DNA from: Pseudoalteromonas sp. S16_S37
GTDB taxonomy: Bacteria; Pseudomonadota; Gammaproteobacteria; Enterobacterales; Alteromonadaceae
Reading direction: 5' to 3'
DNA length: 64,000 nucleotides
Assembly (NCBI RefSeq): GCF_014694405.1
Contig: NZ_JAAUWV010000015.1
Location: 18,213-82,212, forward strand
Shown here piece by piece: positions 28,015 to 36,572 of this stretch. The notes beneath the pieces were generated by a model. The model was not told the origin of the DNA and searched no databases. It saw only the letters and a program-made list of their open reading frames with translations. The translations under genes were made by a program, and so were the position numbers. Positions within the stretch are counted from its first letter, which is position 1; the number at the start of each line of letters is the position of its first letter.

Positions 28015-28530
28015 ATGAGTCAGTTAGAACAAAAACTAATAAACTATGCAAAGTACCACCGAGATAGGCGTAACATTGCAACGCACTTTGCGGGCATTCC
28101 ATTAATCGTCGTTGCGTTGGGTATAATGCTTTATATTCCTGTGTTGCAGTTTAATACTGTGATGCTAACGCCGGCCCTCGTTGTGGTGCTACTTTGCAGT
28201 GGTTACTATTTACGCTTAGATTTTCGATTAGGGGCGCTCATGTCGTTATTATTCGCTCTCGTATATGCAGCGGCTAAACAGCTCTACATTGGCTGGCCAG
28301 ACGATAAAAGTTGGTTTTATTTATTAGGTGTTTTGCTTTTTGTTGTAGGGTGGGTTTTGCAGTTTATTGGGCACTATTTTGAAGGGAAAAAGCCAGCTTT
28401 TGTGGATGATTTAATTGGCTTAATTATAGGGCCGTTATTCGTAGTTGTAGAGGTACTCTTTATGTTCGGATTAATGAAGGAGCTTGAACAAAAGATAATA
28501 TCTGTAGCCGGCGAATATCGAAAAGGCTGA
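28015..28530 (+). CDS. Mpo1-like (DUF962/YGL010w) membrane protein
   Basis: 171 aa with about four membrane helices. The family pattern is clear: KYHRDRRNIATHFAGIPL at the start and VVGWVLQFIGHYFEGKKPAF in the C-terminal third, supplying the conserved His residues. Yeast Mpo1 is an Fe(II) dioxygenase that alpha-oxidises 2-hydroxy fatty acids; bacterial members are presumed similar but unproven. It is divergent from the M20 gene with a 146-bp gap. Confidence 0.88.
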   Translation: MSQLEQKLINYAKYHRDRRNIATHFAGIPLIVVALGIMLYIPVLQFNTVMLTPALVVVLLCSGYYLRLDFRLGALMSLLFALVYAAAKQLYIGWPDDKSWFYLLGVLLFVVGWVLQFIGHYFEGKKPAFVDDLIGLIIGPLFVVVEVLFMFGLMKELEQKIISVAGEYRKG

Positions 28531-28564
28531 GTTTGCAATCAATACTCAGCCTTACGAGAACAGC

Positions 28565-29521
28565 TTAAATTGACATACGCGTCTCTAACTTATGTCCTTT
28601 GATAATAGTGATATCTTGGCTGTTAAGGCGCAGTTTACCATTTGAAGTTTCGATTAAATAACTAAGCTCTGGGTAGTTTTCTCCACCTGCTTCAGTGAGT
28701 TGTTTTCGCGCCCTATGAACCATGATATTCATATGATTCATTTGCACGCCCAATGCTTTTATCAAATCTTCTCGGTAAATCCAGCCTTGCTGTTCTTGCT
28801 CTAAACCATCATCTTTATCTTGAATGCGCAAACGAGCAAGCAACAACAATAAGTAGTGATGACTGCGAACACCTAAATCAATGGTGTTACCATCAAGATT
28901 TACAGATAATTGAGTCGTCTCTTCATCTTGGCTAACAGAGAATGAAAGTCCGCAAGGTTTCACGTTAGGTAAACGCTCAAGGTGTTTGGTCATTGCTGCA
29001 GTGCTTGCAGAATAAAAAATCCATTGACTGTTAAAGGCATTAACGAGTCCGCCATCAATGAGTGCTTGACGATCGCTGGTGTTTAGATCTTCAAGGAACC
29101 AATAATTGAGCATTTGATCAAAATAAATAATATGGGTCGGATTGTCGCTATCAGGAAGTAATAATTGGTCTGATATTTCAATTACTTGCTGGTTATCGCT
29201 TTGTGAAACTAAATATTGGCACTGCGCATTTAAGTTAGCAACGACAAAAGAATTCTGCCCTGGGGCGGCAAAGTCGAGTTTGTCGTTTTCACACAGTTGA
29301 TAGGGGAGATTCTTATCAATTTTTTTATCATTGATCCAAATACCATTGGTACTGACATCACGGATGAGCCACTTGCCCTGCGCAAGTTCGATAATTGCGT
29401 GATGACGAGATACTCCCGGTTGGTCTATCAAAGTGTCAACATTGAACTTATAACGGCCAATCGTATGATAGCTTTTTAGATATACTTTGCTGAGTTTGTG
29501 TTCATCAATAAGATAAGCCAT
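28565..29521 (-). CDS. FHA-domain protein with C-terminal winged-helix-like domain
   Basis: 318 aa. The N-terminal FHA domain (about 20-100) shows the phosphothreonine-binding pattern GRYKFNVDTLIDQPGVSRHHAIIEL...VSTNGIWIND. The C-terminal part (about 215-300, LGVRSHHYLLLLLARLR...WIYREDLIKALG...MNIMVHRARKQL) resembles an OmpR/PhoB-type DNA-binding winged helix. This suggests a regulator that reads Ser/Thr phosphorylation. No kinase lies next to it. It ends 34 bp from the convergent Mpo1-like gene. Confidence 0.82.
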   Translation of the reverse strand: MAYLIDEHKLSKVYLKSYHTIGRYKFNVDTLIDQPGVSRHHAIIELAQGKWLIRDVSTNGIWINDKKIDKNLPYQLCENDKLDFAAPGQNSFVVANLNAQCQYLVSQSDNQQVIEISDQLLLPDSDNPTHIIYFDQMLNYWFLEDLNTSDRQALIDGGLVNAFNSQWIFYSASTAAMTKHLERLPNVKPCGLSFSVSQDEETTQLSVNLDGNTIDLGVRSHHYLLLLLARLRIQDKDDGLEQEQQGWIYREDLIKALGVQMNHMNIMVHRARKQLTEAGGENYPELSYLIETSNGKLRLNSQDITIIKGHKLETRMSI

Positions 29522-29873
29522 ATATATGTCCTTACATTACCTTTAGTGTTGTCATCAAGCGTCATTGCTCAGACGATTATTCCATTTACTTGCAGCTTAG
29601 TGCTTCTTCTAAGGTGCCAATAGTGTTTATTCATTGCTATATAAGCCTTTGTTTTGTAGCCTTTATAGAGAGAGGCGTAATGTCAGCTTTTACCTGCAAA
29701 CCCAAATCAGTGGGTGATTTAACAAAACTATATTTTACAACAATAGTCTAGAGATTTTTAAGGCATTAGCCAATTACACAAGATTACAACTATCTCGTAA
29801 TCCCATCTTGCGCATTATTGCAGAATGAACCATATTTTGAAAACTGCTTATTTGCGTAGTTACAGAGGATTCG
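29522..29873. other. Divergent intergenic region, FHA gene / CBS gene
   Basis: 352 bp without a supported gene. It must contain both promoters. The only structure I see is an inverted repeat GATTAC-N9-GTAATC (29782-29802), about 70 bp before the CBS gene, which could be an operator. Confidence 0.4.
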
Positions 29874-30464
29874 ATGAGTGAATTTAAAAAAATGAATACG
29901 GTTAAGTTAGAAAACGTATACTCTTTATGTGATCATTACGATTCCCAGCCGCTGACGTTAAACTCAAGTGCGTTAAAGGTTGTCACAGACTTTACTCGTC
30001 GTGCTCCACAGATGATCCTCAAAGATGTAGATATAGATCATGCACTGTTCATGATGGTGAATGGTCATGTACGCTCTAAACTGGTTATCGACCATGATGA
30101 TACGTTCTTAGGGGTTGTTAACTCGAGAGATTTAACCGGGAGAAAAGTCTTAAGTACTGCGCAAAAACGTAATCAAGCGCGCAGCGATCTCACGGTAGAA
30201 GACGTGATGACGAGTAAAAATGACTTACATGCACTTCCATATAGTGTTATTAGAGAAGCCAAAATAGGGGATGTATTGGAAACCCTTAAAGAGATTGGTC
30301 AACAACATGTACTGCTGGTGAGTAAAAACGGTGGCTTGCGCGGTATGATCTCGGCCAGTGATATTGCCAGAGCGCTACATATTCCGGTCAACATCATTCA
30401 AAAAGCCCATTCTTTCAAAGAGATATTTGCCATTATCCACGGACATGAGGAAATGCTTGCATAA
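29874..30464 (+). CDS. Protein with a pair of CBS domains
   Basis: 196 aa, cytoplasmic. Two CBS motifs are visible: about residues 40-80 (DVDIDHALFMMVNGHVRSKLVIDHDDTFLGVVNSRDL) and about 108-180 (VEDVMTSKNDLHALPYS...EIGQQHVLLVSKNGGLRGMISASDIARAL). CBS pairs bind adenine nucleotides and usually regulate a partner; nothing else is fused here. AGAGGATTCG gives a good ribosome site for the ATG at 29874. Function unknown. Confidence 0.85.
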   Translation: MSEFKKMNTVKLENVYSLCDHYDSQPLTLNSSALKVVTDFTRRAPQMILKDVDIDHALFMMVNGHVRSKLVIDHDDTFLGVVNSRDLTGRKVLSTAQKRNQARSDLTVEDVMTSKNDLHALPYSVIREAKIGDVLETLKEIGQQHVLLVSKNGGLRGMISASDIARALHIPVNIIQKAHSFKEIFAIIHGHEEMLA

Positions 30465-30550
30465 TGTAGGATGCACTTGGCACAGTGCAAATTAACTGCT
30501 CTGTGCCACGTAGTTAACATCAGGTTTGGATAAGCGCATCCAAACCAAAA

Positions 30551-31465
30551 TTAGTTAATGTTTAAAATATGTTCTAATGCGACAATAATTGCGGCGACCT
30601 GACCATCGATGCAATTTTGAGGTGTTGCGGATGCACCATCAGGGTAAACTTCTGTGGTCGTGACGTAAGGTGCTGCAGTCATCCCCATACATAAGCCCAA
30701 CGCTGTTCCATCGTAATTAATTACGCCAAATTGCTCGATAGGCACGCCAATCAGTTGATTAGACTCATCTGCAGGGGCTATAGGTGTGACGGTTGCAACT
30801 TTGTCGATAATCGCTTTTTGAAAAGCGGGTTGAGGTTTTTGGGTATGGCCAACGAGGTAAAATCCATCCGGAATATTCCAGTTGTGGTTTTCTTTACCGT
30901 CTCTTGCTGCAAGAGCAGGTCTAAACTCACTGTTATCAGTATCCGTGGTTTCATGTAAATCAACATGGCAGACAATATCGCAGCCGAGGGCGTTGATATA
31001 CGCCATCGCAAGTCGTGACTCATCAGCAGGGGAATCTTGATAAAATGACCGATTAGGGTCTATAGCGTTGGGGTTCCACCTGTTGATAGTCTCATAGCCC
31101 CAAGGGCTGATACAAGGTAGTACGATGACGTTAAAAAAACGCTGGTAATGCTGCATGTGATGTTTAGCAAAGGCAAGTGCACCGTGTACACCACTGGTCT
31201 CATAGCCATGCACGCCGCCTGTTACGAGCACGGTAGGTCTAGAGTCTTGCCACTGTTTGCTTTTAAGCGCATAAAGTGAATATTGATGGGGGCTGTATTC
31301 TAACGTCCCATATTGTTCAACAACTAGATGCTCAGACAACGCTTTTATTTGCGACTCGACTTCTTCGGTATAACTACGTTTTAACTGTTGATGTTCGAGC
31401 CACTGCTTTTTGTGATGAGCTTGCCAAGGGGTATTTGCTTCGCCAATAGGATACGGTTGTGACAT
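30551..31465 (-). CDS. M14-family zinc peptidase / succinylglutamate desuccinylase-like hydrolase
   Basis: 304 aa. Zinc ligands are visible as GGVHGYETSGVHGA (His-x-x-Glu) and VDLHETTD, with the substrate-binding NRWNPNAIDPNRSF between them. This is the pattern of M14 carboxypeptidases and the AstE/aspartoacylase group. The start is placed at 31465 because TGAGG lies 7 bp upstream and the protein begins MSQPYPIGEANTPWQ; the frame is open 10 codons further. No signal peptide, so cytosolic. Substrate unknown. Confidence 0.85.
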   Translation of the reverse strand: MSQPYPIGEANTPWQAHHKKQWLEHQQLKRSYTEEVESQIKALSEHLVVEQYGTLEYSPHQYSLYALKSKQWQDSRPTVLVTGGVHGYETSGVHGALAFAKHHMQHYQRFFNVIVLPCISPWGYETINRWNPNAIDPNRSFYQDSPADESRLAMAYINALGCDIVCHVDLHETTDTDNSEFRPALAARDGKENHNWNIPDGFYLVGHTQKPQPAFQKAIIDKVATVTPIAPADESNQLIGVPIEQFGVINYDGTALGLCMGMTAAPYVTTTEVYPDGASATPQNCIDGQVAAIIVALEHILNIN

Positions 31466-31524
31466 AAAAGCCTCAGATAATAGAGCAAAACTCAATCCTA
31501 TTTGCTTTAGTGAACTGGTGCAAC

Positions 31525-31953
31525 TTACTGAGCTAAATAACCAAACTCTTTTAGTTTCAGCTCTTGTAGTGTTGAAAACTGAAAGCTAACAAAGTAGATA
31601 TTTCGTTCAGGGGTAGACACTTTGGTTATTTTTATACCGCAGCATTTTTTAACTTTAATATGAGTAATGCTCTCAGCTGGAATGTATACCTTTCGGCCAA
31701 TCGCTGATACGTAATGAAGACCGTTATTACATAAACTGGCTTTTCGTTTTCCTGATAGTGTCATCAATAAATTAATATTAATTGCACCAATGAGTATAAA
31801 AGATAACACCATGGCGCTTTTCAACAAGGCGTTATCATGGCCATTGGTAACAAACAATGATACGGTAAGTAGGCATAAAACTATTGATGCAACAATGGTA
31901 TAGAAGGTTATGTTAATCTGTAGTCTAAGCTCTTTCATGTTAATGTGTTCCAT
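31525..31953 (-). CDS. Small membrane protein of unknown function
   Basis: 142 aa. Two hydrophobic helices (about 12-36 and 45-66) are followed by a soluble, basic C-terminal domain containing a CC pair (VKKCCGIKITKV), which could be a small beta domain like those in bacterial PH-type membrane proteins. I do not recognise the family. It lies 60 bp downstream of no other gene on its strand; the M14 gene follows on the same strand. Confidence 0.6.
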   Translation of the reverse strand: MEHINMKELRLQINITFYTIVASIVLCLLTVSLFVTNGHDNALLKSAMVLSFILIGAININLLMTLSGKRKASLCNNGLHYVSAIGRKVYIPAESITHIKVKKCCGIKITKVSTPERNIYFVSFQFSTLQELKLKEFGYLAQ

Positions 31954-32104
31954 TTCTCAATAGGATAACTGTTTAGTCCGTTTAGAATAATGAAACAAAG
32001 TGGATGAAATGTGGAGGGACGTAAATTTATCATCCTTTTTGATTATGTAATACCAATGAACAGAGCTTTGATTTGTTCAAAGAGGATAGAGAGGCTTTTA
32101 GAAA

Positions 32105-32476
32105 TTAAGCCTCTGAGCTGTGTATTAACTGAGCTAATTCTCTATGAAGCACGTTATCGTCGCCTATATTAAGCTCAATCAACCTTTTTAAGTGGGTAAC
32201 GCTGTCTAAATCAATTTGGCTGCAGTGTAAGCCTAGGTGATCATGTTCAATATGCCTTACTTCTACTTCCATAGAGATAGTAACATCACTATCAGGTAGT
32301 AAAACCTTAATGCTTGCTAGCTCGTCTTTCAAAGGAACATAGCCTTTGGGCAAGGTAACAAGTGCGCCCTTAAGTGATAAATCAAGCAATTGACAATGAT
32401 AGTCGCCACTTGCAGTCATTAATAATGCAGGGGTTGAAAATAATACACGGGTAAATTTTCGACGCTCTTCCATCAT
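32105..32476 (-). CDS. PilZ domain protein (c-di-GMP receptor)
   Basis: 123-aa single-domain protein. c-di-GMP-binding signatures are present: ERRKFTRVLFSTPA (RxxxR) and LDLSLKGALV (the D/N-x-S-x-x-G motif). It should bind c-di-GMP and act on an unknown target; a diguanylate cyclase is encoded 15 kb away at 16534. The start is at 32476 after GAGGAACA. Confidence 0.9.
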   Translation of the reverse strand: MMEERRKFTRVLFSTPALLMTASGDYHCQLLDLSLKGALVTLPKGYVPLKDELASIKVLLPDSDVTISMEVEVRHIEHDHLGLHCSQIDLDSVTHLKRLIELNIGDDNVLHRELAQLIHSSEA

Positions 32477-32535
32477 TGTTCCTCTGTAGCTGATATTTGT
32501 TAAGCATAGTTGCTTATCTTAGTCATTACCAACTA

Positions 32536-32562
32536 TAAAAAAGCCCCGAATTAACGGGGCTT
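32536..32562 (-). terminator. Intrinsic terminator of ettA
   Basis: On the minus strand AAGCCCCG, 6-nt loop, CGGGGCTT, then a T-run (A-run at 32536-32542 on the plus strand). It starts 15 bp past the ettA stop. Confidence 0.9.
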
Positions 32563-32576
32563 GATGGTTGTATAAA

Positions 32577-34241
32577 TTAACCTATTTTCTTGTATTTGAT
32601 ACGTTTAGGCTCAGCAGCTTCTGCACCGTAAGTCTTTTTCAACCATTCTTCATATTCGGTGTAGTTACCGTCGAAGAAGTTTACTTGGCCTTCGTCACGA
32701 TAATCTAGAATATGGGTTGCGATACGGTCTAAGAACCAGCGGTCGTGGGAAATACACATTACACAACCAGGGAACTCTAAAATCGCGTTTTCTAGGGCAC
32801 GCAGCGTTTCTATGTCTAAATCGTTAGTTGGCTCATCCAGTAGGATCACGTTACCACCCGCTTTTAATAGTTTTGCAAGGTGTAAGCGGTTACGCTCACC
32901 ACCTGAGAGTTCTTTTACAAACTTCTGCTGGTCGTTACCTTTAAAGTTAAAACGGCCAACATAAGCACGGCTTGGGAACTCAAAGTTACCTATCTTCAAG
33001 ATATCTTGGCCATCTGAAATCTCTTGGAATACCGTGTTGTTTTCGTCCATATCGTCACGGAACTGCTCAACGGTGGCAAGCTCAACCGTTTCACCAATAA
33101 CAATATCACCACCGCTAGGCTGCTCTTGACCGCTTAGCATCTTAAATAGGGTTGATTTACCTGCACCGTTAGCACCGATGATCCCTACAATCGCGCCTTT
33201 AGGCACAGTAAAACTTAGGTTATCGATAAGTACGCGATCGCCAAAGCTCTTGGTCAAGTTGTTAACTTCAATAACTTTATCACCCAAGCGTGGACCGGGT
33301 GGAATAAATAACTCGTTTGTCTCGTTACGCTTTTGATAATCTGACTGCTGCATTTCAGTAAACTGAGCCATACGCGCTTTTGATTTAGCCTGACGGCCTT
33401 TTGGATTTGAACGAACCCATTCAAGTTCTTTTTCAATTGACTTTTGACGTGCTTTTTCAGATTTTTCTTCTTGCTTCAAGCGTGCATCTTTTTGCTCAAG
33501 CCAAGAAGAGTAGTTACCTTCCCAAGGAATACCATGGCCACGGTCAAGCTCTAAAATCCAACCTGCTACGTTATCTAAGAAGTAACGGTCGTGGGTAATC
33601 GCCACAACAGTGCCTTCATAGTCATGTAAGAAGCGCTCAAGCCAAGCAACTGACTCAGCATCTAAGTGGTTGGTAGGCTCGTCCAGTAGTAACATATCTG
33701 GCTTTTCAAGCAACAAGCGACAAATTGCTACACGACGGCGCTCACCACCTGATAGGTGTTCAATTTTAGCATCCCACTCAGGCAGACGAAGTGCATCTGC
33801 AGCACGCTCTAATACGTTATCAATGTTATGGCCGTCATGTGCTTGAATAATAGCTTCAAGTTGACCTTGTTCTTTTGCAAGCGCATCAAAGTCAGCGTCT
33901 TCCATCGCATACTCTGCATATACTTCATCAAGACGCGCTAAAGCGTTTTTAACTTCGCTAACGGCTTCTTCAACTGTTTCACGAACTGTTTTACTTTCGT
34001 CCAAAACAGGTTCTTGTGGAAGATAACCAATTTTTGTACCAGGCTGTGGGCGCGCTTCACCTTCAAATTCTTTATCAATACCCGCCATGATACGTAACAA
34101 AGTAGATTTACCCGCACCATTTAAGCCTAGAACACCGATTTTGGCACCAGGGAAGAAACACAGAGAGATATCTTTTAGGATAGTTCTTTTAGGTGGCACA
34201 ACTTTGCTCACCCGCGACATTGTATAAATATATTGAGCCAT
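32577..34241 (-). CDS. ettA: Energy-dependent translational throttle protein EttA (ABC-F)
   Basis: 554 aa, the usual length. Two ABC ATPase domains without membrane segments: Walker A GLNGAGKSTLLR and GANGAGKSTLFK; signatures LSGGERRRVAICRLL and LSGGERNRLHLAKLL; Walker B LLLDEPTNHLD and ILLDEPTNDLD. The basic linker between them (KSIEKELEWVRSNPKGRQAKSKARM) is the tRNA-interacting motif. EttA binds the ribosomal E site and gates entry into elongation by ATP/ADP ratio. Last chromosomal gene before the tail element. Confidence 0.96.
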   Translation of the reverse strand: MAQYIYTMSRVSKVVPPKRTILKDISLCFFPGAKIGVLGLNGAGKSTLLRIMAGIDKEFEGEARPQPGTKIGYLPQEPVLDESKTVRETVEEAVSEVKNALARLDEVYAEYAMEDADFDALAKEQGQLEAIIQAHDGHNIDNVLERAADALRLPEWDAKIEHLSGGERRRVAICRLLLEKPDMLLLDEPTNHLDAESVAWLERFLHDYEGTVVAITHDRYFLDNVAGWILELDRGHGIPWEGNYSSWLEQKDARLKQEEKSEKARQKSIEKELEWVRSNPKGRQAKSKARMAQFTEMQQSDYQKRNETNELFIPPGPRLGDKVIEVNNLTKSFGDRVLIDNLSFTVPKGAIVGIIGANGAGKSTLFKMLSGQEQPSGGDIVIGETVELATVEQFRDDMDENNTVFQEISDGQDILKIGNFEFPSRAYVGRFNFKGNDQQKFVKELSGGERNRLHLAKLLKAGGNVILLDEPTNDLDIETLRALENAILEFPGCVMCISHDRWFLDRIATHILDYRDEGQVNFFDGNYTEYEEWLKKTYGAEAAEPKRIKYKKIG

Positions 34242-34448
34242 GAGGTTCCAATTCTAATTATTTAGTTTGGCGTTATTTTAGTGAAAGCGCAGCGATGGGG
34301 CAATGTTTTAGCGCAATTACTGTTACTAACGTATTAGCTTACTAAAGACTTTATAATACAACCTTATTATTTAACAAATGTGTATTGCTTGTTTGTTTAT
34401 TGTTCGCTTTAGCTCTAACCCTGTGAAAATTCATAACTTTATAATTGT

Positions 34449-34491
34449 AGGTCATTTTTGACCTGTTTCGGGGGCCAGAAAACGGTAAGAT
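34449..34491 (+). promoter_or_regulatory. Left promoter of the tail element with AGGTCA-N4-TGACCT palindrome
   Basis: AGGTCA-TTTT-TGACCT (34449-34464) is a perfect palindrome. A -10-like TAAGAT starts 37 bp after the palindrome start (34486-34491), with no -35 at a normal distance. With a start at about 34498 the palindrome centre is near -41.5, the position of a class II activator. The same palindrome and spacing recur at 50915. An alternative TATAAT at 34440-34445 would instead make it a repressor operator. Confidence 0.55.
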
Positions 34492-34538
34492 TAGCCTACA
34501 TTGAGAACAGTTGTTTAGATAAATTGTAAATAATCCCA

Positions 34539-34572
34539 AATCAAGTCAAACGAGTTGATTTGATTGCTTTTT
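34539..34572 (+). terminator. Terminator-like hairpin between promoter and first tail-element gene
   Basis: AATCAAGTCAA, loop ACGAG, TTGATTTGATT (11 bp, one G-U pair), then GCTTTTT. It lies about 40 nt after the predicted start and 207 bp before the first gene, so it would cut off the operon unless read through. Confidence 0.5.
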
Positions 34573-34778
34573 GGGCGCTTAGGGATTTTGCCAATAGCAC
34601 CTGATTGATTGGATGAGCTTTACGGAATAGAGCTTATTTATATTCGATCAAGATGTTGAAGTTTGGCCATCACTCAATTGTACAGTTTTGCCGTATGTAC
34701 TTGTTTTTGGACACTCCATTAAAACTCTCAAGAGTATTCGGCAGTCATATATCAATTAAGAAATTAAAAGGAAATGCA

Positions 34779-35054
34779 ATGACTCAATCACCAGCTAACT
34801 CCACGCGAATTTTTACCATAAGAAAAACTCCAAGAGGTGGAGAAATACTGCGTTTTGCACGTCGCCTAAGGGGGTTTACACAGGCTGAATCGGCAGCTAG
34901 TTACGGGATTGAAGAGCGCACGCTCAGACGTTGGGAAAACAGAGAGTTTGACCCCCGTTGGAATGACGTTATCAGCCTTGTTGAAGACGTATATTTACTC
35001 GATATTTTGGATGTTATTGGAAAAATTAATCATGACGACTCACATAACGATTAA
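34779..35054 (+). CDS. Small helix-turn-helix regulator of the tail element
   Basis: 91 aa from the ATG at 34779, chosen because AAAAGGA lies 7 bp upstream; the frame is open 42 codons further but that part is not protein-like. The core LRFARRLRGFTQAESAASYGIEERTLRRWENREFDP is a Cro/CI-type helix-turn-helix. As the first gene of the element it may be the regulator that reads the AGGTCA palindrome (inference). It overlaps the next gene by 23 bp. Confidence 0.75.
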   Translation: MTQSPANSTRIFTIRKTPRGGEILRFARRLRGFTQAESAASYGIEERTLRRWENREFDPRWNDVISLVEDVYLLDILDVIGKINHDDSHND

Positions 35055-35403
35055 GCAGGTTCGCGGCGCACTTAAACGCTGGGGCAACTTTTGGAAAGCA
35101 AGAGAGTTTGGTAAAGGATATAAAAGCACTTCTATTTGCGAATCGTTTGGTCGACCTACCGGGGGAACTGCTGGTGCAGAGTCTATGTCTGTGCCAACCG
35201 AAATCGAGTTAATCACCCAACTCATTGCGGCACTTAGACCAGAGTGTATAAGGGCAATTCGTGCTCGTTATTTGATGACTGGCACTTTGGCTGATGCGGC
35301 AAAATTGGTTGGGTTTGACTCAAAACGTTCAGCAGAGTTTTGGCTCGTTAAAGCTGAGCGCAGTTTGTTGGCTGAGTTTTCGGCCAATCTTAATAGTGTA
35401 TAA
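35032..35403 (+). CDS. Late-gene regulator-like protein (possible antiterminator or sigma-like)
   Basis: 123 aa starting MTTHITIKQVRGALKRWGNFWKAREFGKGY. The N-terminal part resembles small phage late-gene regulators (Q/RinA/ArpU-like families, moderate confidence), and the C-terminal part (ECIRAIRARYLMTGTLADAAKLVGFDSKRSAEFWLVKAERSL) resembles a sigma-70 region-4-like helix-turn-helix. It sits between the HTH gene and the endolysin, where such regulators lie in phages. With terminator-like hairpins after both element promoters, antitermination is a reasonable guess, not shown. Confidence 0.55.
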   Translation: MTTHITIKQVRGALKRWGNFWKAREFGKGYKSTSICESFGRPTGGTAGAESMSVPTEIELITQLIAALRPECIRAIRARYLMTGTLADAAKLVGFDSKRSAEFWLVKAERSLLAEFSANLNSV

Positions 35404-35412
35404 GGGGTAACT

Positions 35413-35829
35413 ATGTCGCTGATGATCACGGTCGAACAGATCAAAAAGCACGAAGGGTACAAACAGTACCCTTATTATTGTACGGGAGGTAAGCTTACCA
35501 TTGGCTATGGGCGAAACCTAGATGATAACGGCGTTGATGAGGAAGAAGCAGAGCAGTTGCTTGCTCATGATGTACAAGAAGCAAAAGCGGGTGTAAAGCG
35601 TCGTATAGATGTCAGCAAGTGCAATGAAGCACGCCTTGCGGTGCTTATTAATATGGCGTTTAATCTTGGCATTAATGGCTTAATGGGCTTTAAGAAAATG
35701 ATTAAGCACATTGAAAATGGCAATTATGAGCAAGCCGCGTTAGAGATGCTAAACAGCCGCTGGGCAAACCAAGTGCCAAATCGAGCGAATGAGCTTGCTA
35801 AGCAGATGCTAAGCGGGGAATGGCAATGA
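35413..35829 (+). CDS. Phage endolysin, T4-type lysozyme (GH24)
   Basis: 138 aa. The GH24 active site is visible as Glu14, Cys23 and Thr29 (IKKHEGYKQYPYYCTGGKLTIGYGRNL), the E-8-C-5-T spacing used by a subgroup with Cys in place of Asp. The downstream helices match the phage lysozyme fold (ARLAVLINMAFNLGINGLMGFKKM). No signal or signal-anchor sequence, so it depends on the adjacent holin to reach peptidoglycan. It starts right after TAAGGGGTAACT. Its end overlaps the holin start. Confidence 0.93.
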   Translation: MSLMITVEQIKKHEGYKQYPYYCTGGKLTIGYGRNLDDNGVDEEEAEQLLAHDVQEAKAGVKRRIDVSKCNEARLAVLINMAFNLGINGLMGFKKMIKHIENGNYEQAALEMLNSRWANQVPNRANELAKQMLSGEWQ

Positions 35830-36227
35830 TGGGGTTGCTGGCCAAGTTATTTAGTACCACCAGCCAAGATCCTATCCAAACAGTGGGCAATATTTTAGAT
35901 GAACTCTTTACAAGTGAAGAAGAAGTCCTAAAACAAGATTTACTCAAAGCAAGACTCGTAGCCAAATCGGCACAAGTGCAAGCACAAATAAATGCGTTAA
36001 GTGCCTCTCATCGCAGTGTGTTTGTTGCCGGTGCTCGGCCATTTCTGCTGTGGGTTTGTGGGTTTGGCTTTTTGTTCTCTTTTGTGGTGAATCCGATTTT
36101 GCAATGGTTGTGGCCAGAAGTTGGCGCACCAGAGCTACCACTAGAAGTTATGCTTGAACTTACTTTAGGCATGTTAGGGCTCGCGGGGTTACGAACGGTT
36201 GAAAAAATCAAAGGGGTCGCTAAATGA
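35826..36227 (+). CDS. Holin of the 3-TM family
   Basis: 134 aa starting MMGLLAKLF at 35826, behind GGGGAA. A first amphipathic part with LLKARLVAKSAQVQAQINALSASHRSVFVAGARPFLLWVC leads to two strong membrane helices (about 72-95 and 105-125). The ARPFLLWVCG...PEL motif is typical of the GTA/phage 3TM holin family. It forms the lethal membrane holes that release the endolysin and then the particles. It overlaps the endolysin by 4 bp and the next gene by 4 bp. Confidence 0.85.
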   Translation: MMGLLAKLFSTTSQDPIQTVGNILDELFTSEEEVLKQDLLKARLVAKSAQVQAQINALSASHRSVFVAGARPFLLWVCGFGFLFSFVVNPILQWLWPEVGAPELPLEVMLELTLGMLGLAGLRTVEKIKGVAK

Positions 36228-36472
36228 GTCAACCAGAGCATTGGCAAATGAAGAAGGAACTCAATTTAGCCCATATTATTACAACGGTGACATTGCTGGT
36301 ATCAGGGATCCTCTATTTAGGGGATTTAGATAAACGGATCACAACCAATTCGCAAGAATTAAACCATCTAAAGCAAATCCGCAATGAAGACCAAAAACGC
36401 ATTGAAAAACGCTTAGATTCTATCGATAAAAAGCTTGATACTTTGCTTGGTAGCAATCTTCGCAGCGAATAA
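36224..36472 (+). CDS. Small membrane-anchored coiled-coil protein of the lysis cassette
   Basis: 82 aa with one membrane helix (about 15-35, NLAHIITTVTLLVSGILYL) followed by a charged coiled coil (LDKRITTNSQELNHLKQI...IEKRLDSIDKKLDTLLG). The ATGA overlap with the holin places it in the lysis operon. Its shape recalls an inner-membrane spanin or a holin partner, but no embedded lipoprotein frame (Rz1) was noticed, so the role is unassigned. Confidence 0.65.
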   Translation: MSQPEHWQMKKELNLAHIITTVTLLVSGILYLGDLDKRITTNSQELNHLKQIRNEDQKRIEKRLDSIDKKLDTLLGSNLRSE

Positions 36473-36572
36473 ACAACACACCAAACACCACCACTAAACA
36501 TCATTTTATTAATCATATTGTGTGTACGTCAACGAACACGCGGCACCTAGTTATGCCCAAAAGGAGTTACTT

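Larger units (their letters stand above)
34242..34778. other. Regulatory region at the left edge of the tail element
   Basis: 537 bp without a protein gene. It holds the ettA promoter on the minus strand, a TATAAT box (34440-34445), the palindrome and -10 listed next, and a terminator-like hairpin at 34539-34572. No integrase, tRNA or clear attachment repeat is seen, so the exact element border is unknown. Confidence 0.5.

Noticed and set aside
34463..34478. CTGTTTCGGGGGCCAG, formally CTG-N10-CAG, as a LexA box for the tail element
   Set aside because: The core is GC-rich and the right half is CCAG rather than ACAG; LexA boxes have AT-rich cores. Not strong enough to claim SOS control.
36224..36472. 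Rz/Rz1 spanin pair
   Set aside because: The gene has one membrane helix and a coil, but I did not find an embedded or downstream lipoprotein frame, so the spanin label is not supported.
36522..36572. Upstream GTG start for baseplate J copy 1
   Set aside because: No ribosome site there, while GGAG stands at the right distance before the GTG at 36573 where the conserved protein begins.
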